From Heterobilharzia americana (Eukaryota; Platyhelminthes; Trematoda; Strigeidida; Schistosomatidae): a DNA stretch of 64,000 nt. How positions within the stretch are numbered: position 1 is the stretch's first letter; each line of letters begins with the position of its first letter. The position numbers and the translations under genes are program-made. Of this stretch, positions 11,926 to 23,620 are shown piece after piece. The stretch is taken from assembly GCA_944470555.2 (NCBI GenBank), contig OX104130.1, positions 77,877,160-77,941,159 of the forward strand, read 5' to 3'. The notes beneath the pieces are model-generated. The model was given only the letters and a program-made list of their open reading frames with translations, had not been told where the DNA came from and ran no database searches.

Positions 11926-13339
11926 TTATGCGGCAATTCTCATTTTGTCAGGCAAATGATAAATAAACTGAGTGACTTAGACACACCTAAGATTAGTTAA
12001 CGTTTTGGTTTTGCTGGTTAGCAATATTTTAACGTTGGCCCAGAAAAATCAATGGGTTTGTCAGGCTCACTGACTACATTTCGTTTCATTTCAAATCGTC
12101 GCCTTCGCAGATGTCCATACATCCGTTAGTCTATCCTCCAGTTATTTTGAGATTTCAGTTATGTTACTGATTAAATATACAAGTAGCTCACTGCGATGAA
12201 CTAAAATAATTTTCAGTCCTGAAAATTTGTTCGGTAAGGATATCTTACTTGATGATTGGTTGGTTATCTTTATTACAGACTAGGTTTCTTTCATGTCACT
12301 CATCATGCGTGATTTCTAAATTCCTATACAAATTACAAGAACAGAAGTGACTTCCTTGAAAAGCAACTCTAAACTAGCTAGAAGGTAAAGAGTTTGAGCA
12401 GAAAAGAGTTGTTTCTTTCTAGAATGGAGATATTTTGACTTGGATAAATACATTTATTTCTTACGTGGAGTTACTAAATCCTACGGAAAAATCAGGCACA
12501 GTTTATCATAGTGAGTCAATTTTAGGCAGTGTGTATGTTGTATGCATTCATTGGTTAAAACCGAAACAGAATTACTTCACAAATGTGATCACTTTATCAT
12601 GTACTGCTTACTATAAGGAGTTTAGTGGGTTTCAATATACTAAATGGATAAAAGTAAGCTCTTTATATTCCGCTTTAATTGAGTAAAGTAAAAGTAAATA
12701 TCAGAGATAATACGTTTCACTTTTGTGTCAGTCTTTTCTTCATTCAGTTGAAGAGAAATTCTTTTGTCTTTTATAATAAGTGGTAAGGAACATTGGTTTC
12801 ATTTCCAAAGGTCATTTTTTAGTAATATCTACTAGGTAAATATCTTTCACAGTGTGTTTTGACGCTGAGATGATGGAAACGATGGCGGCCTGCTTGAAAA
12901 TTGGGCTATCAAAATTATCCATCGAACATTTTTCATCAAATTCTTTCTTTGCAAATTGTTTTAATCATTCAAATGTGTCCTTTGAACGTATCATGTACTC
13001 TTGTACATTTTTAAACTGTTTTTATTTCTCCATTACTCAAGTCAGTAAAAAAGCAGAGAAAAAAAAAATGTAACTTTATATGGAAGTGGACTTTTCAGTG
13101 CACAAAAGTACATCACATTTTCGTCCCTTAGATATTTGGCGTGAGTTACAGATTTTTGTACCTGCTGAATGAACCACCACCACCAAAATTATGCTTGGAT
13201 TTCTGTTGATTTCTCATCATGAATCGGATGGCCATCAAAACCAGCTGGTTATTTCACATTGTTGCCTTAAATACTGTTATTATTAAGATCATTCAGATGT
13301 AATAACCATTTCATCTGGAAGTATTGTTCTGGGAGTGAA
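11926..13339. other. non-coding stretch
   Basis: AT-rich. Short open frames at 12435-12686 and 12852-13073 show no motif or compositional sign of being genes. No tRNA-like boxes or tandem repeats are seen. Confidence 0.45.
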
Positions 13340-13405
13340 TTTGTTGAAATATTATATGCTGAGAATTCCGTATTGGAATAAAGCTACCATTATTATTATT
13401 ATTAT
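13340..13405 (+). repeat. non-LTR retrotransposon 3' terminus-like sequence
   Basis: TATTGGAATAAAGCTACC followed by (ATT)n resembles the GAATAAAGT...(ATTATT) ends of the CR1-like copies at 11.9 kb, 26.6 kb and 32.4 kb. Only the terminus is recognisable. Confidence 0.4.
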
Positions 13406-13419
13406 GTTTGCAGCTCAGG

Positions 13420-13507
13420 CGTATGATTTTGATGGTGCTATGTCCTCTGAGCTTGTTGGTTTAATCATAAAGCTCTCACTATCATTCTAGGTAACATCAT
13501 CACCATG
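13420..13507 (+). repeat. solo repeat shared with the PLE end at 63.4 kb
   Basis: GAGCTTGTTGGTTTAATCATAAAGCTCTC...ATTCTAGGTAACATCATCACCATGAAC aligns with 63415-63480 (GAGCTGGGTTGTTTGATCGTAGAGCTTTC...ATTCTAAACAACATCATAAGCATGAAC). At 63.4 kb the motif lies downstream of a GIY-YIG remnant on the minus strand, so here it is probably an isolated PLE terminal repeat. It abuts the (TA)n tract. Confidence 0.5.
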
Positions 13508-13511
13508 AACG

Positions 13512-13512
<1 letters not shown>

Positions 13513-13592
<80 letters not shown>
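13513..13592. repeat. (TA)n microsatellite
   Basis: About 80 bp of uninterrupted TA dinucleotides. The Tyr-Ile alternating open frame across it is an artefact of the repeat. Confidence 0.95.
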
Positions 13593-13595
<3 letters not shown>

Positions 13596-14415
13596 CAAAC
13601 CTTCCACTCCAGTGCTTCACAACAAAAAAGAGGTCAGAACGTAGTTTATATTACAATGTCATAAATAGAAGTAACATTATGAGGTAGTCCTATCATAATG
13701 ACGATGTGGCCTCTTTGTATAAAAATTTTTTGAAGAAGTCTATTCGAAGAGGTACAATGGCTTGTTTGCAAACAGTGTCATTTTTGAACCCTAAATGTAA
13801 GGGATATGAGAAGGCCTCTGTAATTTGACCACTATTTCCCAATAAAGAATTGTCAGCGAGTGCAGTGGAAGTAAAGCGTGGGAAACATGAAGGTTTGGTG
13901 AGTCGAATATTCTCATGTTTGGCAATGAAATGAAGATGTAGTACCGAATAAAATGTACATAAGTCTCAGTGTTTAAAGTTCACTCACGAATATTATTTGG
14001 GAAGTATCTTTTGGACGATAGACTTAGGATACTATATCTAAACGAGTGAATCTTACTCCGTACATATTTTATTTATCAGAAAAGCTTACATCTGAATATT
14101 TGAATTTATAGTTTGATCGAAACAGGCTAAGTAGTAGAATATTCTTTGATATCTATGCACAAACAGAGACATAATATAATGTCTTTGTTCATCTTGCATG
14201 CGATTATCAGCTCACATATCATTAAGAAAATTAAACGACATGTTTTTTACTCGCTAAACTATAGAAAGAAGAAGCAGTAAACGTACTCTGGAAATTTTGA
14301 GAGTTTTTGCCGTTCACTTCCCCGTGGAAAGTATTATTCCAAAGAGAGATAGGTGCGTGTAAGGCTAACAAAAAGATAGTGAGTATCCCTTCTTAGTAAA
14401 ACTTAAGTGATTGAA
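13593..14415. other. non-coding stretch
   Basis: AT-rich, no motif recognised on either strand. Confidence 0.45.
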
Positions 14416-14550
14416 ATAAAATAAGATTCTGGTTATCAGTCTCACCTTGCAGCTCAGTTTGTAGAGCACCGGGCCGGTAACTCGGTGGTCGGTGGTTCGA
14501 ATCCGGCCGCGGTCCAGCTTTCCATCTCACCTTCAATCATCACCCAGTAC
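14416..14550 (+). repeat. tRNA-derived SINE, type A
   Basis: The core (GCTCAGTTTGTAGAGC, a D-arm with A box; CCGGG-CCGGTAA-CTCGG, an anticodon arm; GGTTCGAATCC, a B box at 14493-14503) looks like a tRNA with loop anticodon GGT. The would-be acceptor strands do not pair, and the T stem has a mismatch, so this is not a working tRNA. The downstream text CCATCTCACCTTCAATCATCACCCAGTA recurs after the tRNA-like part at 30.66-30.80 kb, which defines a SINE family. Transcription by RNA polymerase III is inferred from the boxes. Confidence 0.75.
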
Positions 14551-16830
14551 AAAAACTTAAGTAGCTAACAAATTAGTTAATGCAGTTTCTTAGGTAATCT
14601 TCAGGTAATATATTTGAAACTTTTGTGATCGAACTAGTTTTTCATATCTCAGATAATGATTTTGAATGGGACAAGCCTGGCGCAATATAGTTATGAAGAA
14701 ATGCCCCCCAAATAAGAAACGCAACAATAATAGCAGAGTGAATAATGAAGTAGAGAGTATCAGAATGGATACACTGAATAACTTGCAGTACTTTTGCACC
14801 AATGTTCAGAAATACATGGAACAAGGGAACTATTGCGCAATAACAACTACTTCTTCTTCGATAGCGACGCAGGCTACTGACTAGCTAGATGTCTTGAATA
14901 GCTTCTAGAGAATGGCGACAAAATGACTGATATAGGAATAGCTTTCATACTATAATGCTATATTATAAACCAATCACCACTATATTCCTTCCTACCGGTG
15001 ACAATACTAGTAAACAACAAAAAAAATACAGAAACTAACGAACTAGTGTACTCAGTACTTGTTCGTAGCTAAGAAAGATGAGACACATCATTTATTGAGT
15101 AGTCCTCTCATATAACGGCAAAACATAAACAACCTAAAGTTAGGATTACTTATATTGTACTATCTCTGTTACAAGAAAATCTAATCAAGAAAACGGTGAT
15201 CGAACGCAGTAATAATATATCCTCTTCGGAAAAGCATTTAGAATTTATACTTCACATACTAAACCTTCGCATATCCTGGTTTAAAGAATCAGAATAATTC
15301 CCCGACGGCTGCAAAAGAGGGCGTATGCTGCACTTGCTTTTGCCATATGAAATCTGCATCATTGCTAAAGTATCTACTAAGACTCATGAAATATTCTACA
15401 TTCACCAAGGTTAAGCTAAACTAGTCCATCAAGTGTAATTTACACCCATATATAGCAAAGCCTAAGGCATAAATATGGACACTTATTGTCAACTGATTAA
15501 GTGTGATCTATTTGGCCCTTATTTTGCTGGAGAGTGAAAAGATATTCTTGCTTTTCTATAAATCGAAAAGGTTTCCAGATAAGTAGTATAAATCACTATT
15601 GTGGAATTGCTTCAGAGGCTACTGAATGACGTTGTTGATAACAAAGGTGAAGAATAGCAAAATTGGACAACCGTGGCTAACCTCACTGCTGGCCTAGAAT
15701 GATGGAAATAGGTGGTTAAATGACCATATTCCACCTGGGGTATGCCTTTCTATGGTTTCCAAAGTGTTCTTATAGTTCTTACAAATATCACTTTTGAATA
15801 TTTGACTCAGAATTAAGTTACTGGGCATCTAATCTGAAGGCAGTCTTAATGCAAGTTAATGCTACTGTGGATTTCTCAAGAAATTCGAAACCAAAATGAC
15901 CAAGCGATTCTTTATTAAACAAACATGAACATGATCACACTACTCATTCTTAGTAAGTAGTACAAATCTTTGTGCATAAAAGGGTCTAGGTAAAAACTTG
16001 GAAGGAAATTAGAGCACAGTAATTAAGGAACTAACAGCTACATCTGTTGGTCTGGAGAAGATTTCATGGTATTCAAGAATTCGGTGAGGCTTACTCCGAT
16101 TAAGAGTTCGATGACCAAAATTCATGGCGGATTTTCTTTCAAAATCGTTATGTTACATCGAAAACTTGCTCAAAATACTTTATTCGGTTGATCCTCGGGA
16201 GTAAACACATACCACTGGCAAAACAGTCCTAAGTTCCTGTCAGATATTTGTGTTGTTCGACTTGGATAAGGCTAAGAAAGTAGAAGGTAAAAAGTCCAAA
16301 TCTCTAAGTAATTGATACAGATATCTATCTTCTAGGGAACATGTTTGTGAAGATAGCTTTTCAGTAACTCAAAACAAAGTTGTGAATATTTGAATCAAAT
16401 AATAAAGAAGGCAAGTTTAAAGACGAAATGAACAACTGAATACAAAATTCCACTGAAGAACTCTTGATAAATAAGGAAAATATTCTGGAAAGACTTGTCA
16501 ATGTTTACTCAGGAATTTAAGAACTGGGATTCTTAGTTTACACCTATATCGAAGAAACAGTTTTCTGAAGAAGCCACTTTCCCACTTTTACGTCTAAGGT
16601 GTAATCCATGAGACAATGTGGTCGACTGCGACAGTTGCGTTCTCATGCTTGTTATTAGCTGAGACAGACAAACACATCATTAGATGCTTTGTGGGTTGGG
16701 TAAGCCATTCATAAAGGTACCTGCTTGGGACTGTCAGAATCCCAGCCGTAGAAACAGATAATGGTGCTCACCTCCTGCAACTTTGACCAGACAAGCATTT
16801 GTTTCCGGTCAGCATAAATTTCTTACAGAT
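14551..16830. other. non-coding stretch
   Basis: About 2.3 kb without recognisable coding, RNA or repeat signals. Overlapping short open frames near 14.6-14.9 kb on both strands have no motif. The part just before 16.83 kb may include decayed 5' sequence of the RTE-like relic that follows. Confidence 0.45.
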
Positions 16831-18090
16831 AGGGAGAGAAAGAGAGAAATTGTGTGACGTGGCATTTACCAACCTCCGCTTCGCGATGGACACAAGTAGA
16901 TCATATTATCATAAGTTATCTCTGGAGAGGGTCGGTTGAAAATTGCCACTTCTTCTATAGCATGTATTACAACAGCAATCACTCGTTGGTTCAAGCACGT
17001 ATGTGTCTGCGCCTAACTAGAAGTGATAAAACTAAGGCACCAAGACAACTGCGAGTGGTGCTTGACGGTAAGAATGCCAGATCTGTTTTTAGCAAGAAAC
17101 TGAATAGACAACTATCGATACAGAACAACATTACTCATCCGGCATGAACCTGACACCATTTACAGTCTGCTGTAAAATTGGCGTTGAGGGTCGTTTAAGT
17201 CACTCAGAGAGGGGTTTGATCTCAGCTGCTCCTTTTCAATTTGTGGATGCACCTGGAGACGTTCTTACAGGCTGTGAAAATAATGAAGAGTGGAAGCAGC
17301 TAAAATGTAGACAGATATGATATCTATATTGTGATCATGAGCGGTGGTGGATATAATAGTCTAACGAGATTGGAAAGACATAGGGGAAAGGTAACAGTAG
17401 AGAGTTGTCTAGACTCATCAAGATAACTAAGGTGGGAAGTTCAACGGTTAGTTAGGTTATAGCGAAGAAGAACTGGTCAGTTATTCACTGGAAGGGGGAA
17501 CGACTAAAACTGTGAACGAAACACCTCGCGGAACAGTTCAACTAACCTCCATCTACTATTCTCTTACCCACTATTCAGTTGGATTTTGAATGAAGCATTG
17601 AGATGGGGGCAGAAACTGTCTCAGAAGTCGAAAAGGGTGTAAGTAACCTGAGACGCGGAAGGGAAGCAGGGCCATATAGACTAGTACTAAAAATAATTGA
17701 GGACGGTAGTAAAGGATTGTTGGTCAGGTTAACTGAAGTGTTAGCTAGTATATGACAGTCACGTATGACCCCCTTCGAATATTCTCAATTACTGAATGTC
17801 TCAGCCTTCAAGAAAAGGGCGAAGTCCTACTGTAGTATACACAGAGGAATCATCCTGATGAACATGATATATGAGATTCTAGTTCCTATAACTATCAAAT
17901 GTCTGAGTGTAACTTGGGAACAGCGAGTGTGGGTTTGTCGATCAGATAATTATCCTCCACCAGCTTCTGGAACACATGCACACTAGCTGACGTCTAACAT
18001 TGGCTATATGCCTCGACCTGAAGGCGGCATTTGACTCAGTCGACTAAGAGGTCGTATAGCATTGTGTTTCACTGAAATGAGTTCCAAGTA
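16831..18090 (+). mobile_element. second RTE-like retrotransposon family, old relic
   Basis: An endonuclease-RT polyprotein remnant distinct from the SR2-like copies. The endonuclease end reads TWHLPTSASRWTQVDHIIIS (QIDHI motif), RGSVEN and NSNHSLVQARMCLRL (an SDHALV equivalent with Asp changed to Asn). The RT start reads EVEKGVSNLRRGREAGPYRLVLK near 17610-17690, where AGPDG has become AGPYR. Next come LTEVLAS, SAFKKRAKSYCSIHRGI, CGFVDQIIILHQLLEHMHT and LDLKAAFDSVD at 18012-18044 (motif A, catalytic Asp kept), directly followed by TAA. No RT sequence is recognisable after about 18090, so it is 3'-truncated before the active-site DD box. Multiple stops show considerable age. Confidence 0.8.
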
Positions 18091-18902
18091 AGTACATCAC
18101 TCGAGAGGCCATGGAAACATAGACTTCCAGGTTACTGTCTACATGACAACAGAAACCACTACTTTCTTTTCTATCTTCTTATCTTTTATCCTAGCAGTTT
18201 CTTGCTTGATGTACAAGATTTGACAACATGGATTGTTATTCAATAAGTTCAGGTTCTATGTTGATTTATCTGTCTGTCTATTCGTCTGAGCTTAAGTCAG
18301 CATCACTTATTTGAATTATAGTCTATTAACCTTTTAAGCTTAATCCTTAGTATACCATGATTACGATATGTGCTCTTGCTCTTTGGCTGATTTTAATAAC
18401 ACTCCGCCAAACTAAAATTGTGATAGGAGTATCTCCGACAAAGGTTACAGTTAAATGTATTTGCAAATGACAATGTGATGATAGAAACGGAGTCATCTAT
18501 TTTGTTAGCAGAATGTTTGTTTAAAAGTTGTCCCCTTGTTAGTGTTTGCCTACTATTAGCATTAGAATTCATTCTATCACATGGATAAATATATCTTTGA
18601 AATATTTAACTATATTTGCCAGACAATAAATTTCCGCTCATCAAACTTTTCATCTCTTCATTTGTAAAAAAAAAACAACAACAGTAAACCCCTTATGTAA
18701 TAGCTTTTTTAAAAATGAATACCTTATTCTAATGAAATGTATTATGTCCTCCAGGGAGTTAAGACACAAAATAACGACGGAATAAGAAACAAATTCTTCG
18801 CCTTGTTTTTTTCTAGGAAAAAAAATTTACAGAATTAAATATGATAGTAAATAAAAATAATGAAATCTTTTATAAGCCGTGCGTTAATTTTGCATTTTAT
18901 TA
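18091..18902. other. non-coding stretch
   Basis: AT-rich sequence with an A-rich run near 18665. No motif recognised. Confidence 0.45.
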
Positions 18903-19045
<143 letters not shown>

Positions 19046-19084
19046 AATATTCCCATGTAGACATTTAGAAAAAGACTGATTGAG

Positions 19085-19680
19085 CGAAGAAATATATTTC
19101 TTTTCAATTACGTCTTCATCATGGGCTCTACCCTTATATATAGGAGGTTTACAGTTTAGTCAAATTACCAATCATGTGGTGGTGTTTCCGAAATAATGTT
19201 GTAAATAATCAATAGGGTTACTAATATAGGAAATATGAATATTGATAGAAACAAGAAGGGGAAGAGGTGCACAAAATAAACCTAGAAGTTACATCATGTT
19301 GACGGCCACGGTAATGAAAGTGGTCGAACAAACTTTTTTTGAATACAAAGGCTAGATTTGTACAGGTGGATTACAATCGCCTCTGCCATGTGAAGTAATC
19401 GAGTGCGTAATCCATGAGGTAAATTAATTGGAATCTGATGGATGATTTTGAAGGCTTTTCCAGTAACCACTTGATGTCCTGCGTCAACTAAGTGTGCAAG
19501 TATAGAGCTCTTTATAGTTCTAATTTGTGCCTTGTTCAACCATGATGGGCGGTGCTCAGAAATTCGACGATGGAACTGCCTCATTGTACGCCCAATATAA
19601 CTCGCTACACAGGAGCAGTTGAATTGATAAATGCACATAGAAGTGGCAGAATCAAGCAGTTTGTCTTTATTTCTTGCACC
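19085..19680 (-). mobile_element. Penelope-like element II, GIY-YIG end
   Basis: On the minus strand, 19638-19294 encodes a nearly uninterrupted GIY-YIG endonuclease end: YQFNCSCVASYIGRTMRQF, RRISEHRPSWL, SSILAHLVDAGHQV, FKIIHQIP, LHMAEAIVIHLYKSSLC. This nuclease nicks DNA for Penelope retrotransposition. Upstream, RNKDKLLDSATS can be read to about 19680, where an RTE fragment begins and the PLE RT is missing. Downstream, the minus-strand text CATGATGAAGACGTAATTGAAAAG near 19100-19130 resembles the conserved PLE end that can carry a hammerhead, but the core is not intact. The reading is the least damaged PLE frame in the window. Confidence 0.85.
19294..19638 (-). pseudogene. PLE GIY-YIG endonuclease fragment (open, 114 codons)
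   Basis: The CSCVASYIGRT core corresponds to the C-x-C...YIGxT motif of PLE nucleases; the GIY half is reduced to VAS. The conserved Arg-rich helix (RRISEHRPSW) and the catalytic-Glu segment (HMAEAIVIHLY) are present. It has no RT partner in cis, so it is scored as a fragment although it is open. The start Met is arbitrary, since the homologous reading continues upstream. Confidence 0.75.
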
Positions 19681-19866
19681 TAGAATCGGGCGGTTGTAGA
19701 AGGCCCATCTTTTCGCTCCTCACGATTTGTTGCACGATCCAGTCCAGTCGACCACAATCAGGAAGATCATCGGTGATCATAGTAGGCAACCTTGTCTTCA
19801 CTTCAAAGCCGTCACTGAGATTTCCGTTGTGGATCACTTGGCATGTGGCGTCGTCATGCAATACCG
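19680..19866 (-). mobile_element. RTE (SR2-like) RT fragment, copy K
   Basis: On the minus strand this reads DDATCQVIHNGNLSDGFEVKTRLPTMITDDLPD, then DWIVQQIVRSEKMG. It equals the RT segment just before FADD in copy C (23800-23960), with the QGC box mutated. It is about 190 bp, lacks both element ends and directly abuts PLE II, so it arose by deletion or recombination and not by a simple insertion. Confidence 0.8.
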
Positions 19867-20413
19867 AATTTCAGCTACTTAAAAGGGTACTTTAGAGAAT
19901 GGATAATAATTTAATTTGTAGATTTTTTGCAGAAACGAAGTGTTTTTAGTTCAATAGAAAAGAGTAAGTAAGTTAATTTGTAGTGTTCAAGCATCCTTTT
20001 TCACTATAAGAAATATGATGTACACTCTTTAATCGTAGTCACATCAAAGAATTCTTACAGGGTAAATAAATTGTCTCTGTCGGTATTAAAAGGTTGTTTT
20101 CCTTTAAATTATAACGTATATTCTACTAAGTGAAACAATATCAGTAGACAAAGTTTAATGAAAAATTTCGTTTTATATGACGCCGTTTTAAAAAGGTTGA
20201 TACCAGTATTTATAGGTGCATAGAATTTTTCCCGTTTATGAATTTAACTGCAGCGAGAAACAATTATCTGTTATCAGATGTAAGAAGGAGATTACGTTTT
20301 GATAGTATGTTTTATAGTTAAATAAATAGAGATTTTGAAGAAAAATTAATGTAATGACTTATAAAGCTAGAGAAAATATAATAAAAGTAGTGTACTAGGT
20401 AAAGTGAACATAA
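19867..20413. other. non-coding stretch
   Basis: AT-rich, no motif recognised. Confidence 0.45.
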
Positions 20414-20572
20414 GTAATGATGGGTCATGGCTAGCAGTGGAATCCAGGATGCGCACTTCGTCCATCCATCATTACTACGATTACAGCACCGGTGATATCA
20501 AGGCATCCGCACATGATTCCATATGCCAATAGAGATCTATCAGTTCGGTCCAATCAACGACGGTATGATATA
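20414..20572. repeat. hammerhead-repeat fragment, tail-to-tail fusion
   Basis: 20414-20462 on the minus strand gives the 3' half of the hammerhead unit: GGACGAAGTGCGCATC^CTGGATTCCACTGCTAGCC. The GAAA box is GAAG and the CTGANGA half is missing. From 20463 the same family's tail runs on the plus strand (CATCCATCATTAC...GATATCAAGGCATCC...CATATGCCAATAGAGATC...CAATCAACGACGGTATGATA). The two pieces are therefore joined in opposite orientation. It has no active ribozyme. Confidence 0.75.
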
Positions 20573-21231
20573 AAAACACTTATACTAAAGTGAACATTGC
20601 TTATACATATGAAGTAGTTTAGTTGAACATCCACTTGACATATAATCTATCATGATATCTGTGCATTATGAAAGTTTTAATTGTCATCAGTTCACAGATT
20701 AACACAGAAAGAATTGCGTGTGAATGAGAAGTTTTTGATAAAATAATGAGAGATAAATAATACTAGTTGAACAAGAAGAAGGTCTAGCAGATACAAAGTA
20801 TGATATGACCTTATCTTAATAACTCTAGTGAGAAGAAAGGCTGCATGAATTTGTTCTGAAGCAAGAAAAGATATTGAGAAATTGTTGTTGTCATGTATAG
20901 TTGACAAATTCGTGTAGCTGTTTGTCAATGCATTTCAATAGCCAAGTGTTTTTCTATATTATTGATCTCATTCAGGTCTGTTATTCTATATTTAGCTAAA
21001 TTCCTATGTTCTGTTATTCTAACTGACTCCAATTGTCTAGTTTGCTCTGTGCATTTGACCTCGCAGTCATTACATAACATTTGATAGGTTACTTAATTCT
21101 GCCTAGTTGGTACCATTTGACCCTAAGCCAATGTTGGATTGTAGGTTAAAAAGGAAGGACAGATGGTGGGTTGGATACTACCGCCTACAGGTAACTGACA
21201 AATTGTTACAGGTATCCAGACTTCAAGTTAT
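20573..21231. other. non-coding stretch
   Basis: No motif recognised. A short open frame at 20692-20928 on the minus strand has no family signature. Confidence 0.4.
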
Positions 21232-21475
21232 CTCATTCAATGTCAGTTAGAGCGGGTTCAGTCGAATGTCTAAATAATGGAGCTAGAAAACTTACTGGTC
21301 AGTGCGAGCACCTAAACAAGGAACTGAAGCATATAAAAGCAGCGCTGATGTGTAATAATAATGGTAATAATAGTAATAATAAAAGTAATAATAATAATAA
21401 TGGGAAATTCGTCCGAATTTATAAGAAACGAAATAATAACAGTAACACGAGTGTGAATGATAATAATAGTAAATA
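21232..21475 (+). repeat. interspersed repeat shared with about 47.99-48.17 kb
   Basis: ATCTCATTCAATGTCAGTTAGAGCGGGTTCAGTCGAATG...GGAGCTAGAAAACTTACTGGTCAGTG...CAAGGAACTGAAGCATATAAA is matched, with divergence, at 48.0 kb. In this copy an (AAT)n-rich stretch follows. The Asn-rich 79-codon open frame here is explained by that triplet repeat. Family unknown. Confidence 0.55.
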
Positions 21476-21572
21476 TTAGAGAATTACATCAGCAGAGAGT
21501 AATGTCAATTTTATAAAGCTTATTATCATCTTCATATGAAAATATGGCTGGATTCCGTAAATGTTAGCCACT

Positions 21573-21588
21573 ATTCAGCTGAATGTAA
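21573..21588 (+). repeat. target-site duplication, left (RTE copy C)
   Basis: ATTCAGCTGAATGTAA is repeated exactly at 24807-24822 on the other side of copy C. The first two or three bases could also be part of the (AAT)n tail. Confidence 0.9.
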
Positions 21589-21651
21589 CCTCGCCTGGTT
21601 AACTAGTTTACTAGTTACTAGCCGGTCCTAAGCCCGGGTAAAGAGGAAAGG

Positions 21652-22570
21652 TTGGGCATAATGCTAGCAACCCTACCCCGTAAAACAAATCTAACCGCTA
21701 AACAAACTTCAAAGCACAAACAAAATATAAAAAATGAAAACAAACTTATTCCCCGCTGGAATCGGAGAGGCGAAATGACGCCAGTTGGTGAAAGCCTTCG
21801 GGAAGCCAATTGGCCGATGTGTCTTCTCTCGATGAAAGCGAAAGTAAACGTGGGGACATGGAATGTCCGTACGATGTTTGAACCCAGTAAGGCAGCCCAG
21901 ATTGCAAAGGAGATGAGAAGGTATAACATCGAAGTGCTTGGGATTTGCGAAAGCAGATGGAATGGGAGTGGACTCTCCAAACTGTCAACTGGAGAATCAA
22001 TAATCTACTCCGGTCACCCAGACGCCAACCACGAGCACACTGAGGGAGTGGCTATCATGATGTCCTCAAGAGCATCGAAGGCTCTCATGCAGTGGGAACC
22101 AATCTCCTCCAGGATCATGACAGCAAGATTCAACTCAAAAGGAAGGAAGGTCACAATCATACAATGTTATGCACCTACAAATAATGCAGAGCAAGAGAAA
22201 AAGGAGGATTTCTACAGACAACTTCAATCAACACTGGACAAGACGTCAGTTGGCGATATCAAAATTCTGATGGGCGACATGAATGCCAAACTGGGAGGGG
22301 ACAACACGGGAAGAGAACTAACCATGGGTCGAGAGGCACTAGGTGAAATGAATGAGAATGGAGAATTGTTTGCAGAATTCTGCGCATTCAACGATTTGGT
22401 GATTGGAGGCAGTGTGTTCAGGCACAAGGATATCCACAAAGCGACATGGATTTCACCAGATGGACACACTAAAAATCAAATCGACTTTATCTCAATCTCA
22501 AGAAAATGGAGACGCAGTCTACTTAACACAAGGTCAAGAAGAGGAGCAGATGTAGGTTCAGACCACCTAT
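21652..22570 (+). pseudogene. RTE endonuclease domain (copy C), catalytically complete
   Basis: An apurinic/apyrimidinic-type endonuclease. Counting from Met at 21652, the landmarks are: TWNVRT with Asn71, GICESRW with Glu100, QCYAPTNN, GDMNAK with Asp209 and Asn211, NQIDFIS with Asp278, and GSDH with Asp304-His305. All the catalytic positions expected of the family are kept. The frame continues to a stop at 22623, but from about 22570 the reading is out of register with its relatives (SDHLSSARN). The upstream Met gives a basic N-terminus; a second plausible start is the Met of MTPVGESLREANW (21775). Confidence 0.9.
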
Positions 22571-22573
22571 CTA

Positions 22574-23620
22574 GTGCAAGGAACCTTCCAAATCAAGTTA
22601 AAAGCCTTCAAGGAAGCTGGTGATAGACCTCAATTCAAGTACAACACTCGGAAACTGAAGGATGAAACTACAAAGGAGATCTTCAAGGCAGCCATCAAGA
22701 CAAAATGGGAGACATCGAGGGACATCCCTGAAGAAACCTGTGTGGAAGAACACTGGAAGTCTTTGAAAGCTATGTGGAAAGAAACCTGCACAACAGTATT
22801 AGGAAGGAAGAAGAAAGAAGACAAGGAATGGATCTCGACGGATACCTGGAAGCTGATAGAGGAGAGGAGGATGGTGAAGCAGAAGATAAACCAGTGCAAG
22901 GATGCTCAACGACAAGAGGAACTGAGCACAATGTATAAAACACTGGACAAAGAAGTGAAGAAGAGTGCACGCAAAGACAAAAGACACTTCTACGAAACAC
23001 TGGCAAGTGAAGCAGAACAGGCTGCAGGTAAGAGAGACCTGACGACATTGTATCAAATAACCAGGTTGCTATCAGGGAAGAGACCAACACAGATGAAACC
23101 AATAAAAGATGAAGAAGGAAATTTAATTACAAAAGAAGAGAAACAGAGGAAACGATGGGCCGACCACTTCAAGAAGCTCTTGAATCGACCACCACCTGCA
23201 CTTCGTCCAGAAATACCACCTGCAGCCGCTGAACTACAAGTGAACATTAATCCCCCAACGAAAATGGAAGTCCTGAACGCCATAAAGCTACTGAAATGCG
23301 GGAAAGCAGCAGGACCAGATGGAATACCGCCAGAAGCACTGAGAACAGATGCAGAGACAACAGCGGACATGCTCACACCACTATTGCAGAAGGTGTGGAA
23401 GGAAGAGAAGGTACCTGACGATTGGAAGAAGGGTTACCTTGTCAAACTGCCGAAGAAGGGAGACCTCAGTGCTTGCAAGAACTGGCGCGGAATCACTCTC
23501 CTGTCCACCCCAAGTAAAATATTAAGCCGCATCATCCTGGAGAGGCTAAGGGATGCACTGGATTCAAAACTACGACCGGAACAGGCAGGCTTCAGGAAGT
23601 ACAAATCATGTGCGACCAAA
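22574..23620 (+). pseudogene. RTE linker and RT fingers (copy C)
   Basis: A highly charged linker (about 200 residues, e.g. KKSARKDKRHFYETLASEAEQ) precedes the RT fingers: NPPTKMEVLNAIKLLKCGKA, AGPDGIPPEAL, WKKGYLVKLPKKGDLSACKNW, RGITLLSTPSKILSRIILERL and EQAGFRKYKSCA. The frame goes off register at about 23611, where a G present in other copies is missing. The natural continuation is in the next reading frame. It acts with the downstream piece as one RT. Confidence 0.9.

Noticed and set aside
12852..13073. 73-codon plus-strand open frame
   Set aside because: No motif, no neighbouring support, AT-rich composition typical of chance frames.
13505..13687. Tyr-Ile-rich open frame
   Set aside because: Produced by the (TA)n tract at 13513-13592.
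14440..14515. Candidate tRNA-Thr (anticodon GGT)
   Set aside because: The anticodon and D arms pair, but the acceptor stem does not and the T stem has a mismatch; a matching SINE tail follows.
21240..21479. Asn-rich 79-codon open frame as a gene
   Set aside because: It lies in an interspersed repeat plus (AAT)n triplets, with no conserved domain.
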